A stretch of 64,000 nt of DNA from JAEHDI01 sp035455185 (GTDB lineage: Bacteria; Acidobacteriota; Terriglobia; Bryobacterales; Bryobacteraceae): positions 24,885 to 88,884 of the forward strand of contig DATIFQ010000412.1 in NCBI GenBank assembly GCA_035455185.1, written 5' to 3'. Below the pieces are notes generated by a model. It was not told where the DNA came from and did not search any database. It saw nothing but the letters and a program-made list of their open reading frames with translations. Both the position numbers and the translations under genes were made by a program. The first letter of the stretch is position 1. Every line of letters starts with the position of its first letter. Below are positions 33,496 through 41,814 of the stretch, in pieces.

Positions 33496-33986
33496 CGGCT
33501 CGCCTCCAGCCGGGCCTCGTGCGCGGAGTGGGTCGCATGGCAGATGGCCACCGCCAGAGCGTCGGAGGCGTCCTCGGATGGAACCTGATCCAGACCCAGA
33601 AGCGAGGTCACCATCATCTGCACCTGCTGTTTCTCGGCGCGGCCGTAGCCAACCACACTGGTCTTGATCTCGAGCGGCGAATACTCGCCCAGAGGCAGGC
33701 TCGCCTCCGCCACCGCGAGCAGCGCGACGCCTCGAACCTGCGCAAGCTTGAGGGCGGTTTTCACGTTGGCCGCGTGGAACACCTCTTCGATAGCGACGAC
33801 TTCGGGCTCGTGTACGCGGATGACATCGACAAGGCCCTGAGATACGGCAAGGAGGCGATGTTCCATGGGATCGGCCGGGCGTGTCCGGATGACACCCGAG
33901 ACGACGACGCGGTGCGCTCGCCCGTCGCTCTCAATCACCCCGTAGCCGGTCCGTTCGGTGCCGCAGTCGATTCCCAGAATCCGCAT
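33492..33986 (-). CDS. ruvC: Crossover junction endodeoxyribonuclease RuvC
   Basis: A 164-residue Holliday-junction resolvase. The four acidic catalytic residues are visible: Asp in ILGIDCGTERTGYGV, Glu in VVAIEEVFHAANVKTAL, and two Asp in SEDASDALAVAICH. The YGRAEKQQVQMMV segment is the basic DNA-binding region. It works with RuvAB in recombinational repair. It lies 15 nt downstream of yebC, a common yebC-ruvC arrangement. ruvA and ruvB are not in the window. Confidence 0.95.
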   Translation of the reverse strand: MRILGIDCGTERTGYGVIESDGRAHRVVVSGVIRTRPADPMEHRLLAVSQGLVDVIRVHEPEVVAIEEVFHAANVKTALKLAQVRGVALLAVAEASLPLGEYSPLEIKTSVVGYGRAEKQQVQMMVTSLLGLDQVPSEDASDALAVAICHATHSAHEARLEASR

Positions 33987-34001
33987 CCCCGGTATGGCCC
34001 T

Positions 34002-34748
34002 CTAACCCGCGAGGGCCTCCATTTCCTTCTCGTCGATGTCGAAGTTCGAGTAAATGTTCTGCACGTCGTCGTGCTCTTCGAGCGCCTCGGCGAGCCTGAG
34101 CATGCCACCGGCGTTCTTGCCTTCGAGCTTGATCGTGTTCTTCGGAACCATGGCGATCTGCGCTTCGACGGTCGGGATGCCGGCCTTGTGGATGGCTTCG
34201 AGAACCTTGTCGTGAGTATCCGGAGGCGACAGGATCTCCCAATTGACGCCGTCGTTGCGAAGGTCGTCCGCGCCGGCGTCGAGAACCAGGTCCATCAGTT
34301 GCTCTTCGGCGGCCTTGGACTGGTCGATGAGAATCTGGCTCTTGCGCTCGAACATCCAGGCGACGCTGCCCACTTCGCCGAGGTTCCCGCCTTGCTTCGA
34401 GAAAATATGCCGTATCTCGCTGACGGTGCGGTTGCGGTTGTCGGTCACAACCTGCACCAGAACCGCCGCACCGCCCGGTCCATACCCTTCAAACATCACT
34501 TCATCGAGCTGACCGCCCTCGAGTTCTCCTGTCCCGCGCATAATCGCGCGCTTGATGTTGTCCGCCGGCATGCTGACCGCTTTCGCGGCGATTATCGCGG
34601 TGCGGAGACGTGGATTGGCGTCCGGATCGCCGCCTCCGCGCGCGGCGATGGTGATTTCCTTGATGACTCGCGTGAAGACCTTGCCTCGCTTTGCGTCAGC
34701 GGCGGCCTTCTTGTGCTTGATTGTGGCCCACTTGGAATGACCCGACAT
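34002..34748 (-). CDS. YebC/PmpR family protein
   Basis: A 248-residue YebC/TACO1-family protein. The N-terminus MSGHSKWATIKHKKAAADAKRGK is diagnostic, followed by DNPRLRTAIIAAKAVSMPADNIKRAI-like sequence and EVMFEGYGPGGAAVLVQVVTDNRNRT, GGNLGEVGSVAWMFERK. Members have been described as DNA-binding regulators and as factors relieving ribosome stalling at proline stretches. AGAGG is spaced about 7 nt before the ATG at 34748, and an upstream ATG at 34817 gives no family-like sequence. It is first of the yebC-ruvC-tlpA-deoB-tpiA run. Confidence 0.95.
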   Translation of the reverse strand: MSGHSKWATIKHKKAAADAKRGKVFTRVIKEITIAARGGGDPDANPRLRTAIIAAKAVSMPADNIKRAIMRGTGELEGGQLDEVMFEGYGPGGAAVLVQVVTDNRNRTVSEIRHIFSKQGGNLGEVGSVAWMFERKSQILIDQSKAAEEQLMDLVLDAGADDLRNDGVNWEILSPPDTHDKVLEAIHKAGIPTVEAQIAMVPKNTIKLEGKNAGGMLRLAEALEEHDDVQNIYSNFDIDEKEMEALAG

Positions 34749-34820
34749 AAGAAACCTCTCGGAAGGAAAAAACGCGTTCAAGAACCCAAAAGAGAGGATA
34801 ACACAGTCAATCCGCAACGG

Positions 34821-35396
34821 TTATCGAAAATAGGGCAAGTAGGCCGGAACCCGGCCGCGGTAGCGGTCGAAGGCCTCGCCGAAGCGTCGGGCAAGCAGGC
34901 CGTCCTCGGTCCGGACGCGGATCTCCGTCCCGGCGATAAAGATGGCAAGCCCCGCCAGTGCGGCCTCCCAGCGGGAAACCACCATCGCGTTCGAGACCAG
35001 CAAACCCAGCATCGAGAGATAGATTGGGTGTCTCACGGCCGCGTATGGGCCGGTGGCCACGAGCTGGTGGCCAGGTCCCACGACGGCTTGCAGGCGGAAC
35101 TCACGCCCGAGGTGAAGCAGAGCCCACATGAAGAAGGCCACTGACGCGGGAGCCAGCAGCACGCCGATGATGACCAGCAGCAGTGGCTCATGCCCGGCTC
35201 CGAACCGACGGAACAGCCAGACAAACACATAGGCCAGCGTCTCGAGCACCAGTCCGTAGAGGGACGTGGACGACCGCAGTTCTGGGCCGTCTGCGGTGAC
35301 CGGACGGCTACGACGTTCCCACTCCGCCCGAATGTAGAGGAAGAATGCGCCGAACCCGAAGACCAGCCAGGAGATTCCCAGGATGATGACAGCCAC
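34821..35396 (-). CDS. Isoprenylcysteine carboxyl methyltransferase-like membrane protein
   Basis: A 191-residue membrane protein with about five helices. The C-terminal half has the ICMT/NnrU-type signature VVGPGHQLVATGPYAAVRHPIYLSMLGLL and the later EDGLLARRFGEAFDRYRGRVPAYLPYF, both typical of bacterial relatives that use S-adenosylmethionine at the membrane. The substrate in bacteria is generally unknown because prenylated CaaX proteins are absent. The start codon is GTG with GAGAGG just upstream. It lies 23 nt after the hybrid kinase gene on the same strand. Confidence 0.85.
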   Translation of the reverse strand: MAVIILGISWLVFGFGAFFLYIRAEWERRSRPVTADGPELRSSTSLYGLVLETLAYVFVWLFRRFGAGHEPLLLVIIGVLLAPASVAFFMWALLHLGREFRLQAVVGPGHQLVATGPYAAVRHPIYLSMLGLLVSNAMVVSRWEAALAGLAIFIAGTEIRVRTEDGLLARRFGEAFDRYRGRVPAYLPYFR

Positions 35397-35419
35397 ACCT
35401 CTCGTCCTCTTCAGCGGTA

Positions 35420-38251
35420 TTATCCCAGTAGCTGCCGCACCACCGCCAGCACTCTCTCCGCCCGAAGAGGCTTCTGAAGGACGGCGTGAGCACCGACTGC
35501 CTGAGCAACGTGGAGAAACTGGCCCCCGAACGCCCCCGAAACGGCAATGATCTTCACTTCCGGCCGTTCCTTATGAAGGCTGCCGATCATCTCGATGCCC
35601 TCGCACTCGGGCATCACGATGTCGGTGATTACGAGGTCCGCGGAACGGTGGGCAAGCTGTTCCATAGCCGCCCGTCCGTTTCCGGCCTCGAACACGTCGT
35701 ATCCGGCCGCCTCCAGAATCCGCCGCAGCAGACGCCGGATTTCCGCTTCGTCGTCGACCACGAGGACGGTGGCGCTGTTTTGCGCCCGGTCCAGCAACTC
35801 CCGCACCTTGGAGGCCAGATCGGATCTGGTGAAGGGCTTCTGCAGAAATGCACTGTCCGGCGGGAACGGAAGTCGCCGGCTTTCGGGAGCGTCGGTGTAT
35901 CCCGAGATCAGCAACACTTTGGTCTGCGGGCGAACGGCCGTAATCCGCTGAGCCAGTTCGCGCCCGTCCATGCCGGGCATGACGAGGTCGGTGACCATCA
36001 GATCGATGACTCCCGGATACTGCGCCGCGGCGGTTAGCGCCTCATCCCCGTTGCTCGCCACAAGGACCTTGTAGCCACAGGATTCGAGGATCCGGGCAGC
36101 CAGCTCTCGCACATCCTGTTCGTCCTCGACGAGCAGCACGGTCTCGCTCCCTCCTGGAGACTCTCCTCCCAGCTTGACGCCCTGGTGCTCGTCCGCTGCA
36201 TCCTCGGCCCGTGGAAGGTAGACCGAGAATGTCGCGCCGAGACCCGGCTGGCTGTCCACCCGGATGGAGCCCCCGCTCTGCTTGACGATGCCGTACACGG
36301 TCGGCAATCCCAGTCCGGTTCCCTTCCCCTGTTCCTTGGTGGTGAAGAAAGGCTCGAAAATGTGCTCCAGGATCTTCTTGCTCATGCCGGTTCCGGTGTC
36401 GGCGACCGAGACCATCACATACGGCCCCGGCTGAACCAGTGGGTCCTCGAGCAGGTGGTGGCTGTGCAGTTCAACATTCTTCGTTGCAACCGTGAGCCGC
36501 CCTCCGCCCGGCATTGCATCGCGGGCATTGACCGCCAGGTTCACGATCACTTGCTGGATTTGTCCCGGGTCAGCTTTGATCTTGCCGAGATTCGGATCGA
36601 GTACCGTCGTCAGCTCGATATGCTCGCCGATGAGCCGGCGAAGCATCTTCTCCACGTCAGCGACGGCCGCGTTGAGGTCGATCAGTTTCGGCTTCAGCAA
36701 CTGGCGCCGGCTGAAGGCAAGGAGCTGTTGCGTGAGTGAGGCGGCCCTATCGCCCGCTTTGCGGATCTCTTCGAGTTCCTGGCTTAGCGGATCGAGCGGA
36801 TTAAGCCGGCTCATCGCCAGCTCGGTGAAACCGTTAATGACCGTGAGCAGATTGTTGAAGTCGTGCGCCACACCGCCGGCGAGCTGCCCGACCGCCTCCA
36901 ACTTCTGCGACTGGCGCAACTGCTCCTGAATACGCGTGCGTTCCTCCTCGGTGCGCTGCCGCTCGATGGCCATGGTGTAAACGGCGGCGAGACGTTTGAG
37001 GAGATCGAGATCGTCGTCTGTGTAATCGCGGCCGCTATTTGCCACCGCAATCTCGCCGACCGCCTCGTCTCCCAGCACACAGGGGACGGCCAGAAAACGC
37101 CGGATCGGGAGATGCCCGGCGGGTACGCCCGTGGACCGCGCGTCGCTCGGCACGTCGTTTGTCAACACGGGCAGCTTGTTCTTCAGAACCCAGCCCCACA
37201 GGCCCCCGAAGCGGCCGAAGATCACACTCCTGTCCTCGATCCTGCAATCCGCCCATACGTCCCCGCTCAGAGTCGGGGCGACGAACGTGCGATCCCGCGG
37301 ATTTACGTAGCCCACGAAGCCGTGCGGGCTATCCGTGTGCAGTTGTGCATGCCTGAGGATCGAGCTGGAGATCTCCTCGTGCGAGGCCAGTGACAGCAGG
37401 TGCGCCGACATCTCGGCGATCGACTCATTCATCCGCAGTTGCCGCGAGATCTCCTCTTCCATTCGCTTGCGCTCGGTGATGTCCTCCTTGACGGCGAGGT
37501 AGTGGGTGACGGCGCCGCTGGCGGTCTTGATGGGCGAGATTGACGCGTTCTCCCAGAACAGCTCGCCGTTCTTCTTCTTGTTTCGGAACTCGCCGCGCCA
37601 TTCACGGCCGGCGCGTAACGTGTTCCAGAGTTCGCGATGGACGGCTGGCGGGGTTTCGCCGGACTGCAGAAGTCGCGGATTGCGGCCGAGCACCTCCGAC
37701 GGCGTGTACCCGGTGAGCTCGGTGAACTTCGGATTGACGTACTCGATGTCCGCCGCCGTGTTGGTGATCACGATCGAAGCTGGGCTTTGCTCGACCGCCA
37801 CCGAAAGCTTGCGAAGCTGGTCCTCCGCCTCCTTCTGCGCGGTGATGTCGATCACGATGCCAAAGCCATATTGCGCCCGGCCGACCGCGTCCCGAGCCAC
37901 TTGCGCCACGAGCCGCGCCCAGACAATTCGTCCATCCTTGCGGATATAGCGTTTGGTGAGCGTCGCTCCGGATTCTGCCCCGTCCACGGTCGTCGCGCGG
38001 CGAAAGATCTCCAGCTCGGCGGCGATGTCCTCGGGATGAGTGAGGTCGGTGAACCTCATCCGGCGAAGTTCGTCCAAGCTGTAGCCGACCAGCGCGGCGA
38101 AGGCGGGGTTGCAGTGTAAGAATCGCCCGGTGGTATCCACGACAGCGACACCGATCCCGATCGATTCGAAGATCACGGGCAACTGTGATTCGCTGAATCG
38201 AAGCGCGTCAGCCAGGTCCGAGTCCGGTTGTGGCGACGGTTCAGGCTTCAC
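35420..38251 (-). CDS. Hybrid sensor histidine kinase (PAS-PAS-GAF-HisKA-HATPase-REC-REC)
   Basis: A 943-residue cytoplasmic-looking hybrid kinase with no clear transmembrane segment. Two PAS domains (about 22-140 and 145-270, with GFGIVIDITAQKEAE and YLAVKEDITERKRME as PAC ends) are followed by a GAF domain (about 285-435). The HisKA box is LAGGVAHDFNNLLTVI with the phospho-acceptor His, and the ATPase has NLAVNARDAMPGGG, VADTGTGM and GTGLGLPTVYGIV. Two intact receiver domains end the protein, with phospho-acceptor Asp in VTDLVMPGMDG and ITDIVMPECEG. In contrast to the kinase homologue at 2531, every key residue is present. No response regulator with an output domain is adjacent. Confidence 0.93.
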   Translation of the reverse strand: MKPEPSPQPDSDLADALRFSESQLPVIFESIGIGVAVVDTTGRFLHCNPAFAALVGYSLDELRRMRFTDLTHPEDIAAELEIFRRATTVDGAESGATLTKRYIRKDGRIVWARLVAQVARDAVGRAQYGFGIVIDITAQKEAEDQLRKLSVAVEQSPASIVITNTAADIEYVNPKFTELTGYTPSEVLGRNPRLLQSGETPPAVHRELWNTLRAGREWRGEFRNKKKNGELFWENASISPIKTASGAVTHYLAVKEDITERKRMEEEISRQLRMNESIAEMSAHLLSLASHEEISSSILRHAQLHTDSPHGFVGYVNPRDRTFVAPTLSGDVWADCRIEDRSVIFGRFGGLWGWVLKNKLPVLTNDVPSDARSTGVPAGHLPIRRFLAVPCVLGDEAVGEIAVANSGRDYTDDDLDLLKRLAAVYTMAIERQRTEEERTRIQEQLRQSQKLEAVGQLAGGVAHDFNNLLTVINGFTELAMSRLNPLDPLSQELEEIRKAGDRAASLTQQLLAFSRRQLLKPKLIDLNAAVADVEKMLRRLIGEHIELTTVLDPNLGKIKADPGQIQQVIVNLAVNARDAMPGGGRLTVATKNVELHSHHLLEDPLVQPGPYVMVSVADTGTGMSKKILEHIFEPFFTTKEQGKGTGLGLPTVYGIVKQSGGSIRVDSQPGLGATFSVYLPRAEDAADEHQGVKLGGESPGGSETVLLVEDEQDVRELAARILESCGYKVLVASNGDEALTAAAQYPGVIDLMVTDLVMPGMDGRELAQRITAVRPQTKVLLISGYTDAPESRRLPFPPDSAFLQKPFTRSDLASKVRELLDRAQNSATVLVVDDEAEIRRLLRRILEAAGYDVFEAGNGRAAMEQLAHRSADLVITDIVMPECEGIEMIGSLHKERPEVKIIAVSGAFGGQFLHVAQAVGAHAVLQKPLRAERVLAVVRQLLG

Positions 38252-38387
38252 AATCCTGTTAAGACCTCTGCGCCCAAAGACTTATTGGAATTCCACAGCG
38301 GGATCCCCTTGGGTGCCGGCAACGGGCAGGCTCCACCCAAAGTATATCCGATCGGCGAATACCGGCCTTGAGAACAGTCCAGGAACC

Positions 38388-39302
38388 TCATCGGCGAAAG
38401 AGGTTACGGGCCAGGAAGAGGACGTTGGCAGGGCGCTCGGCGAGGCGGCGCATGAAGTACGGGTACCACGCGCCGCCGTAGGGAACGTAAAGACGAAGCC
38501 GGTAGCCGGAGGCGACGATGCGGCGCTGGAGGTCGCGGCGGATGCCGTAGAGCATCTGAAACTCGAAGCGGTCCGGCGCGATGCCCCGCTCGCGGACAAA
38601 GCGCAGCGCCTCGTTAACGAGCGTTTCGTCGTGCGTCGCGAGCGCCGGATAGCTGCCGTGATCGAGCAGCTCTTTCATCAGGTGACCATAGCTCGTATCA
38701 ACCTCGCGCTTTCCGGCATAGGCCACTGACGACGGTTCCTTGTAAGCGCCCTTGCATAGCCGCACGGGGACGCCTTTTTCGTTCAGCATCCGGACGTCGG
38801 ACGCGCTGCGATAGAGATACGCCTGGATTACGCCGCGGACGCGCCGGAAACGCTCGTGCATGGCGGCAACAATGCGGAGAGTGCGGTCGGTGTACTCGTG
38901 CGACTCCATGTCGATCTCGACAAAACCGCCGATTCCGGCGGCGGCTGAGACCAAACGCTCGACGTTCTCGCGGCAGAACTCCTCGGAGAGATCGAGGCCG
39001 AACTGGGTCAACTTGATCGAGATGCTGGCGTCGAGCTGGTGCTCCGCGATGCGCTGCATGGATTCGAGATAGGCAGCGGCGGCGGCGAGCGCTGCCTCCT
39101 CAGAGGTGACGTTCTCGCCGAGGTGATCGAGCGTCACGAGGATTCCCTCGCTGTTCAGCTTGCGACAGACGCCGAGGCCCTCATCAAGAGTTTGCCCGGC
39201 GACGAACCGTTTGGTGAGGAGACCTGCCGCTGGCGACGTCTCCATCCATCGCCTTAAGTGCTGCCGGCGGGAGAGGAATAGCAGCAGGCTCCGCAGCACC
39301 AT
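38388..39302 (-). CDS. Proline dehydrogenase (monofunctional)
   Basis: A 304-residue flavin-dependent barrel of the PRODH family. VTLDHLGENVTSEE, SIKLTQFGLDLSEEF, VEIDMESHEYTDRTL, RLCKGAYKEP and FEFQMLYGIRRDLQ are the family motifs, and the C-terminal RLRLYVPYGGAWYPYFMRRLAERP contains the two Arg residues that bind the proline carboxylate (Y-x-x-R-R). It oxidises proline to pyrroline-5-carboxylate. The P5C dehydrogenase is not in this window. It starts 12 nt after the rmuC stop, so both may be co-transcribed. Confidence 0.93.
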   Translation of the reverse strand: MVLRSLLLFLSRRQHLRRWMETSPAAGLLTKRFVAGQTLDEGLGVCRKLNSEGILVTLDHLGENVTSEEAALAAAAAYLESMQRIAEHQLDASISIKLTQFGLDLSEEFCRENVERLVSAAAGIGGFVEIDMESHEYTDRTLRIVAAMHERFRRVRGVIQAYLYRSASDVRMLNEKGVPVRLCKGAYKEPSSVAYAGKREVDTSYGHLMKELLDHGSYPALATHDETLVNEALRFVRERGIAPDRFEFQMLYGIRRDLQRRIVASGYRLRLYVPYGGAWYPYFMRRLAERPANVLFLARNLFRR

Positions 39303-39314
39303 GGGAGCATGGTA

Positions 39315-40529
39315 TCAGGAAGGCTCGCTAACAACGGCTTCCCGGGGCATCACCTCGACGCTAGCGGGGGCCAGAGGTTCGGTGCCGTTTACTGCACCAA
39401 GCTCGCGTACGCGGCGAAGGGAGGGCAACAGACGGCTCTCCCAAGAGGCGATGGCTCGGTTGTATGCTTCAATAGCGCGCTCGAGGTGGCGCCCGGTGTC
39501 GCTGTAGTGGCCATGGATGATCTGGATACGGTCGGAGACCTCGACCGCAACCTGGCGGATCTGTTCGGCGTTTTCCGCAAGACGCCGCTCGCGCCATCCG
39601 TAGCTGATTCCCTTGAGCACGGAGATAAGTGTGGTGGGAGTGGCGAGGAGGACTTTGCGGTCCACAGCGTCCTCGATCAGCGTTGGGTTGTACTCCAGCG
39701 CGGCGCTGAAGAAGTGGTCGCCGGGAATGAAGAGGACCACCATCTCAGGGGCGGGCTGGAACTGGCTCCAGTACTGCTTGCTGCTGAGCTGATCGATGTG
39801 TTTACGGACTTGCTGTCCGTGGCGGTTCAGCGCATCGCGGCGCCCTTCTTCGTCATCGGAAGAGACGGCATCGAGGTAGGCCGCGAGGGGAACTTTTGCG
39901 TCGACGACGAGCGACCGGCCGCCAGGCAATTTGACGATCATGTCGGGGCGGATGCGCCCATCCTCGGCATCGTGGGTCTCCTGCTCGACAAAGTCGCAGT
40001 ACTCGACCATTCCGGCGAGCTCGGCAACGCGCCGCAGTGTAATTTCACCCCAGCGCCCCCGCACCTGCGGGTTGCGGAGCGCGTTGGCGAGCGTGACGGT
40101 TTCCTTGCCGAGGCTCTGGATCTGTTCGCGGAGACTGCCGAACATCTGCTGGCGTTCCAGTTCCAGTTCCTTCACTTGGCCCTCGAGCCGGCTGAGCGCG
40201 CCGGTCAGGGGCTGGATGACGCCTTCAATGGCAGTCTGGCGCTGCGCGAGGTCGCCCGACATCTCGGCACGGACGGTTTCGAGAGAGCTGCGGGCAGTAT
40301 CCAGGAACGCGCCCTGGCTGGAACGGAGCGCGGCGTCGGCAAGCGCCTGAAACTTCTCGCCAATCTTGTCGGCGGCCTGGTCGGCAGCGGTGAGCCGGGC
40401 TTCGGCGACATTTTTCGCCGCCTCCACCCACGCGAGCTTGCCGCGCATCCAAAGCGCGAGGACGAGCCCGCCGATGGTGGCGCCGACCACCAGCCCCATG
40501 AAAAACATCAAGGAAACCGTCGACTCCAT
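39315..40529 (-). CDS. rmuC: DNA recombination protein RmuC
   Basis: A 404-residue RmuC. It has an N-terminal membrane anchor (SLMFFMGLVVGATIGGLVLALW), a coiled-coil region (about 40-160) and a C-terminal nuclease-like domain with VRGRWGEITLRRVAELAGM, RIRPDMIVKLPGGRSLVVDAKVPL (the D and D-x-K of a PD-(D/E)xK-like fold) and VLFIPGDHFFSAALE. RmuC limits inversion between short inverted repeats in E. coli. A GGGAG is spaced about 6 nt before the ATG. Confidence 0.93.
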   Translation of the reverse strand: MESTVSLMFFMGLVVGATIGGLVLALWMRGKLAWVEAAKNVAEARLTAADQAADKIGEKFQALADAALRSSQGAFLDTARSSLETVRAEMSGDLAQRQTAIEGVIQPLTGALSRLEGQVKELELERQQMFGSLREQIQSLGKETVTLANALRNPQVRGRWGEITLRRVAELAGMVEYCDFVEQETHDAEDGRIRPDMIVKLPGGRSLVVDAKVPLAAYLDAVSSDDEEGRRDALNRHGQQVRKHIDQLSSKQYWSQFQPAPEMVVLFIPGDHFFSAALEYNPTLIEDAVDRKVLLATPTTLISVLKGISYGWRERRLAENAEQIRQVAVEVSDRIQIIHGHYSDTGRHLERAIEAYNRAIASWESRLLPSLRRVRELGAVNGTEPLAPASVEVMPREAVVSEPS

Positions 40530-40620
40530 AACTTCTCCCTTCCCTTAGAATTTACACCGGATTCTCGACAATGAGAACACTTTTTTCGAAGATGTTTTGG
40601 TAAATTCGCACCCGGAATAT

Positions 40621-41811
40621 TTATGCTTGGGCGTGCTGCGAGCGGGCCGGCGGCCGGTAGCGCACGTCAAGGTGAGGCGTCTCGAGGCGCGCGTGTCCCT
40701 GAACTCGCGACGTCAGGCAACTCTCGAGTACGCCGCTGACCAGCAGCGTGCGCTCGACTGGGTAGGGCGCCTCGCCCGTCTCGAACATCTCCTCGATCTT
40801 TCCCACCAGGCATGCCGAGTACGTGACGTTGGGCACGGGCGGGAGAAAGAATTGGGTCGAAATCGTGCCGATTCCCTTCACCCGGGCGGCGAAATTGTAG
40901 TCCTTGATCGCCCCATTCAGCATCAGCAGCGTGGTCCGGAGGCCGTCCCGGTGCTCAATGAAGTAAGCAGCCGGGTTCTTCACGAGTTGCGGTAAAACTC
41001 CGCTCCCCACGAGGTCCTGGGGGCGGCCGTCTGTCAGTGTGAGTCCCTGCGGGGTGTCGCTGCGGGACAGTGCGGCGGTGAGCAACTCGCGCGACCAGCG
41101 GCCCCGCTCTCCCGCTTCCCAAACAGCATCACCCTCGACTAACTGGACCGCCTTCACGCCGGTCTCCCCTCCCTTTCGCCGTTCAATCATGCATTGCATG
41201 GCTTCGAGCGCGTGGTAGTCCATCGGATCGGAGCCGCCCACTCCGGTCATCAACGCGCCTTCGATCTCGCAGCCAAGCGGAAGCTCGACGTCGGGAAGCC
41301 GCCATGTGACGGGAAGCGACGAGCCCGCGAGCATCGGGAACTTGAGGCGTCTTGAGGCCTCCACCATCCACTTCGCCTTCTCGAAGCTCCAAGAAAGGTG
41401 CTTGTCGTTGTAAACAGGGACCGTCCGACCGTCCTTTTCGAAAACCTCGACGCATTCGCGGAAGAACTCGTAGCGGGGGTAGAGGACCTGGCCCTTTTCA
41501 TTGCGCGGGTAGTCTCCGTGCTCGCCGATCACGAGGACCGCGTCCACGGCCAACTTGTCGCCGCCGCAACGTAGTGCTTCGGCGATGGTCGGGTAAACAC
41601 GGAAGCCGTACTCCCGCGCCCGGGTTTCGCTGAGGTCTCCGTCGGGTTTCTGATCGACATAGAGCGATGCGACCTTCATCCTTGATCGGTGCCAGCGGCC
41701 GTTCAGGGGGTAGCCCACCAGGAACCGGTCCGCCATGTGCTGCGCGTGCGAGAGATAGCGATAGATCGTGGTGATGACTGCGATGCGCTTGCTGTTTTCC
41801 TGGGCCGGCAT
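40621..41811 (-). CDS. Uncharacterised protein, paralogue A of a tandem pair
   Basis: A 396-residue cytoplasmic protein with no signal peptide. I do not recognise the family. It aligns along its length with the next gene upstream. Shared motifs are TTIYRYLSHAQHMADRFLVGY, VLVIGEHGDYPRNEKGQ, PRYEFFRECVEVF, VPVYNDKHLSWSFEKA, PMLAGSSLPVTWR, DYHALEAMQCMIERRKGGETGVK and PYPVERTLLVSGVLE. The first 130 residues look Rossmann-like, and several conserved His, Asp, Glu and Lys residues suggest an enzyme. The start is well supported: GGAGG lies inside the end of the upstream gene, whose TAA is separated from this ATG by only 3 nt, so the two are expressed together. Confidence 0.7.
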   Translation of the reverse strand: MPAQENSKRIAVITTIYRYLSHAQHMADRFLVGYPLNGRWHRSRMKVASLYVDQKPDGDLSETRAREYGFRVYPTIAEALRCGGDKLAVDAVLVIGEHGDYPRNEKGQVLYPRYEFFRECVEVFEKDGRTVPVYNDKHLSWSFEKAKWMVEASRRLKFPMLAGSSLPVTWRLPDVELPLGCEIEGALMTGVGGSDPMDYHALEAMQCMIERRKGGETGVKAVQLVEGDAVWEAGERGRWSRELLTAALSRSDTPQGLTLTDGRPQDLVGSGVLPQLVKNPAAYFIEHRDGLRTTLLMLNGAIKDYNFAARVKGIGTISTQFFLPPVPNVTYSACLVGKIEEMFETGEAPYPVERTLLVSGVLESCLTSRVQGHARLETPHLDVRYRPPARSQHAQA

Positions 41812-41814
41812 GGC

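Noticed and set aside
33483..35144. A 553-codon open frame on the plus strand across ruvC, yebC and the ICMT-like gene
   Set aside because: It is antisense to three well-supported genes, has no recognisable domain, and long antisense frames are expected at this GC content.
39309..40574. A 421-codon open frame on the plus strand opposite rmuC
   Set aside because: rmuC on the minus strand has a full set of family motifs; the antisense peptide has none.
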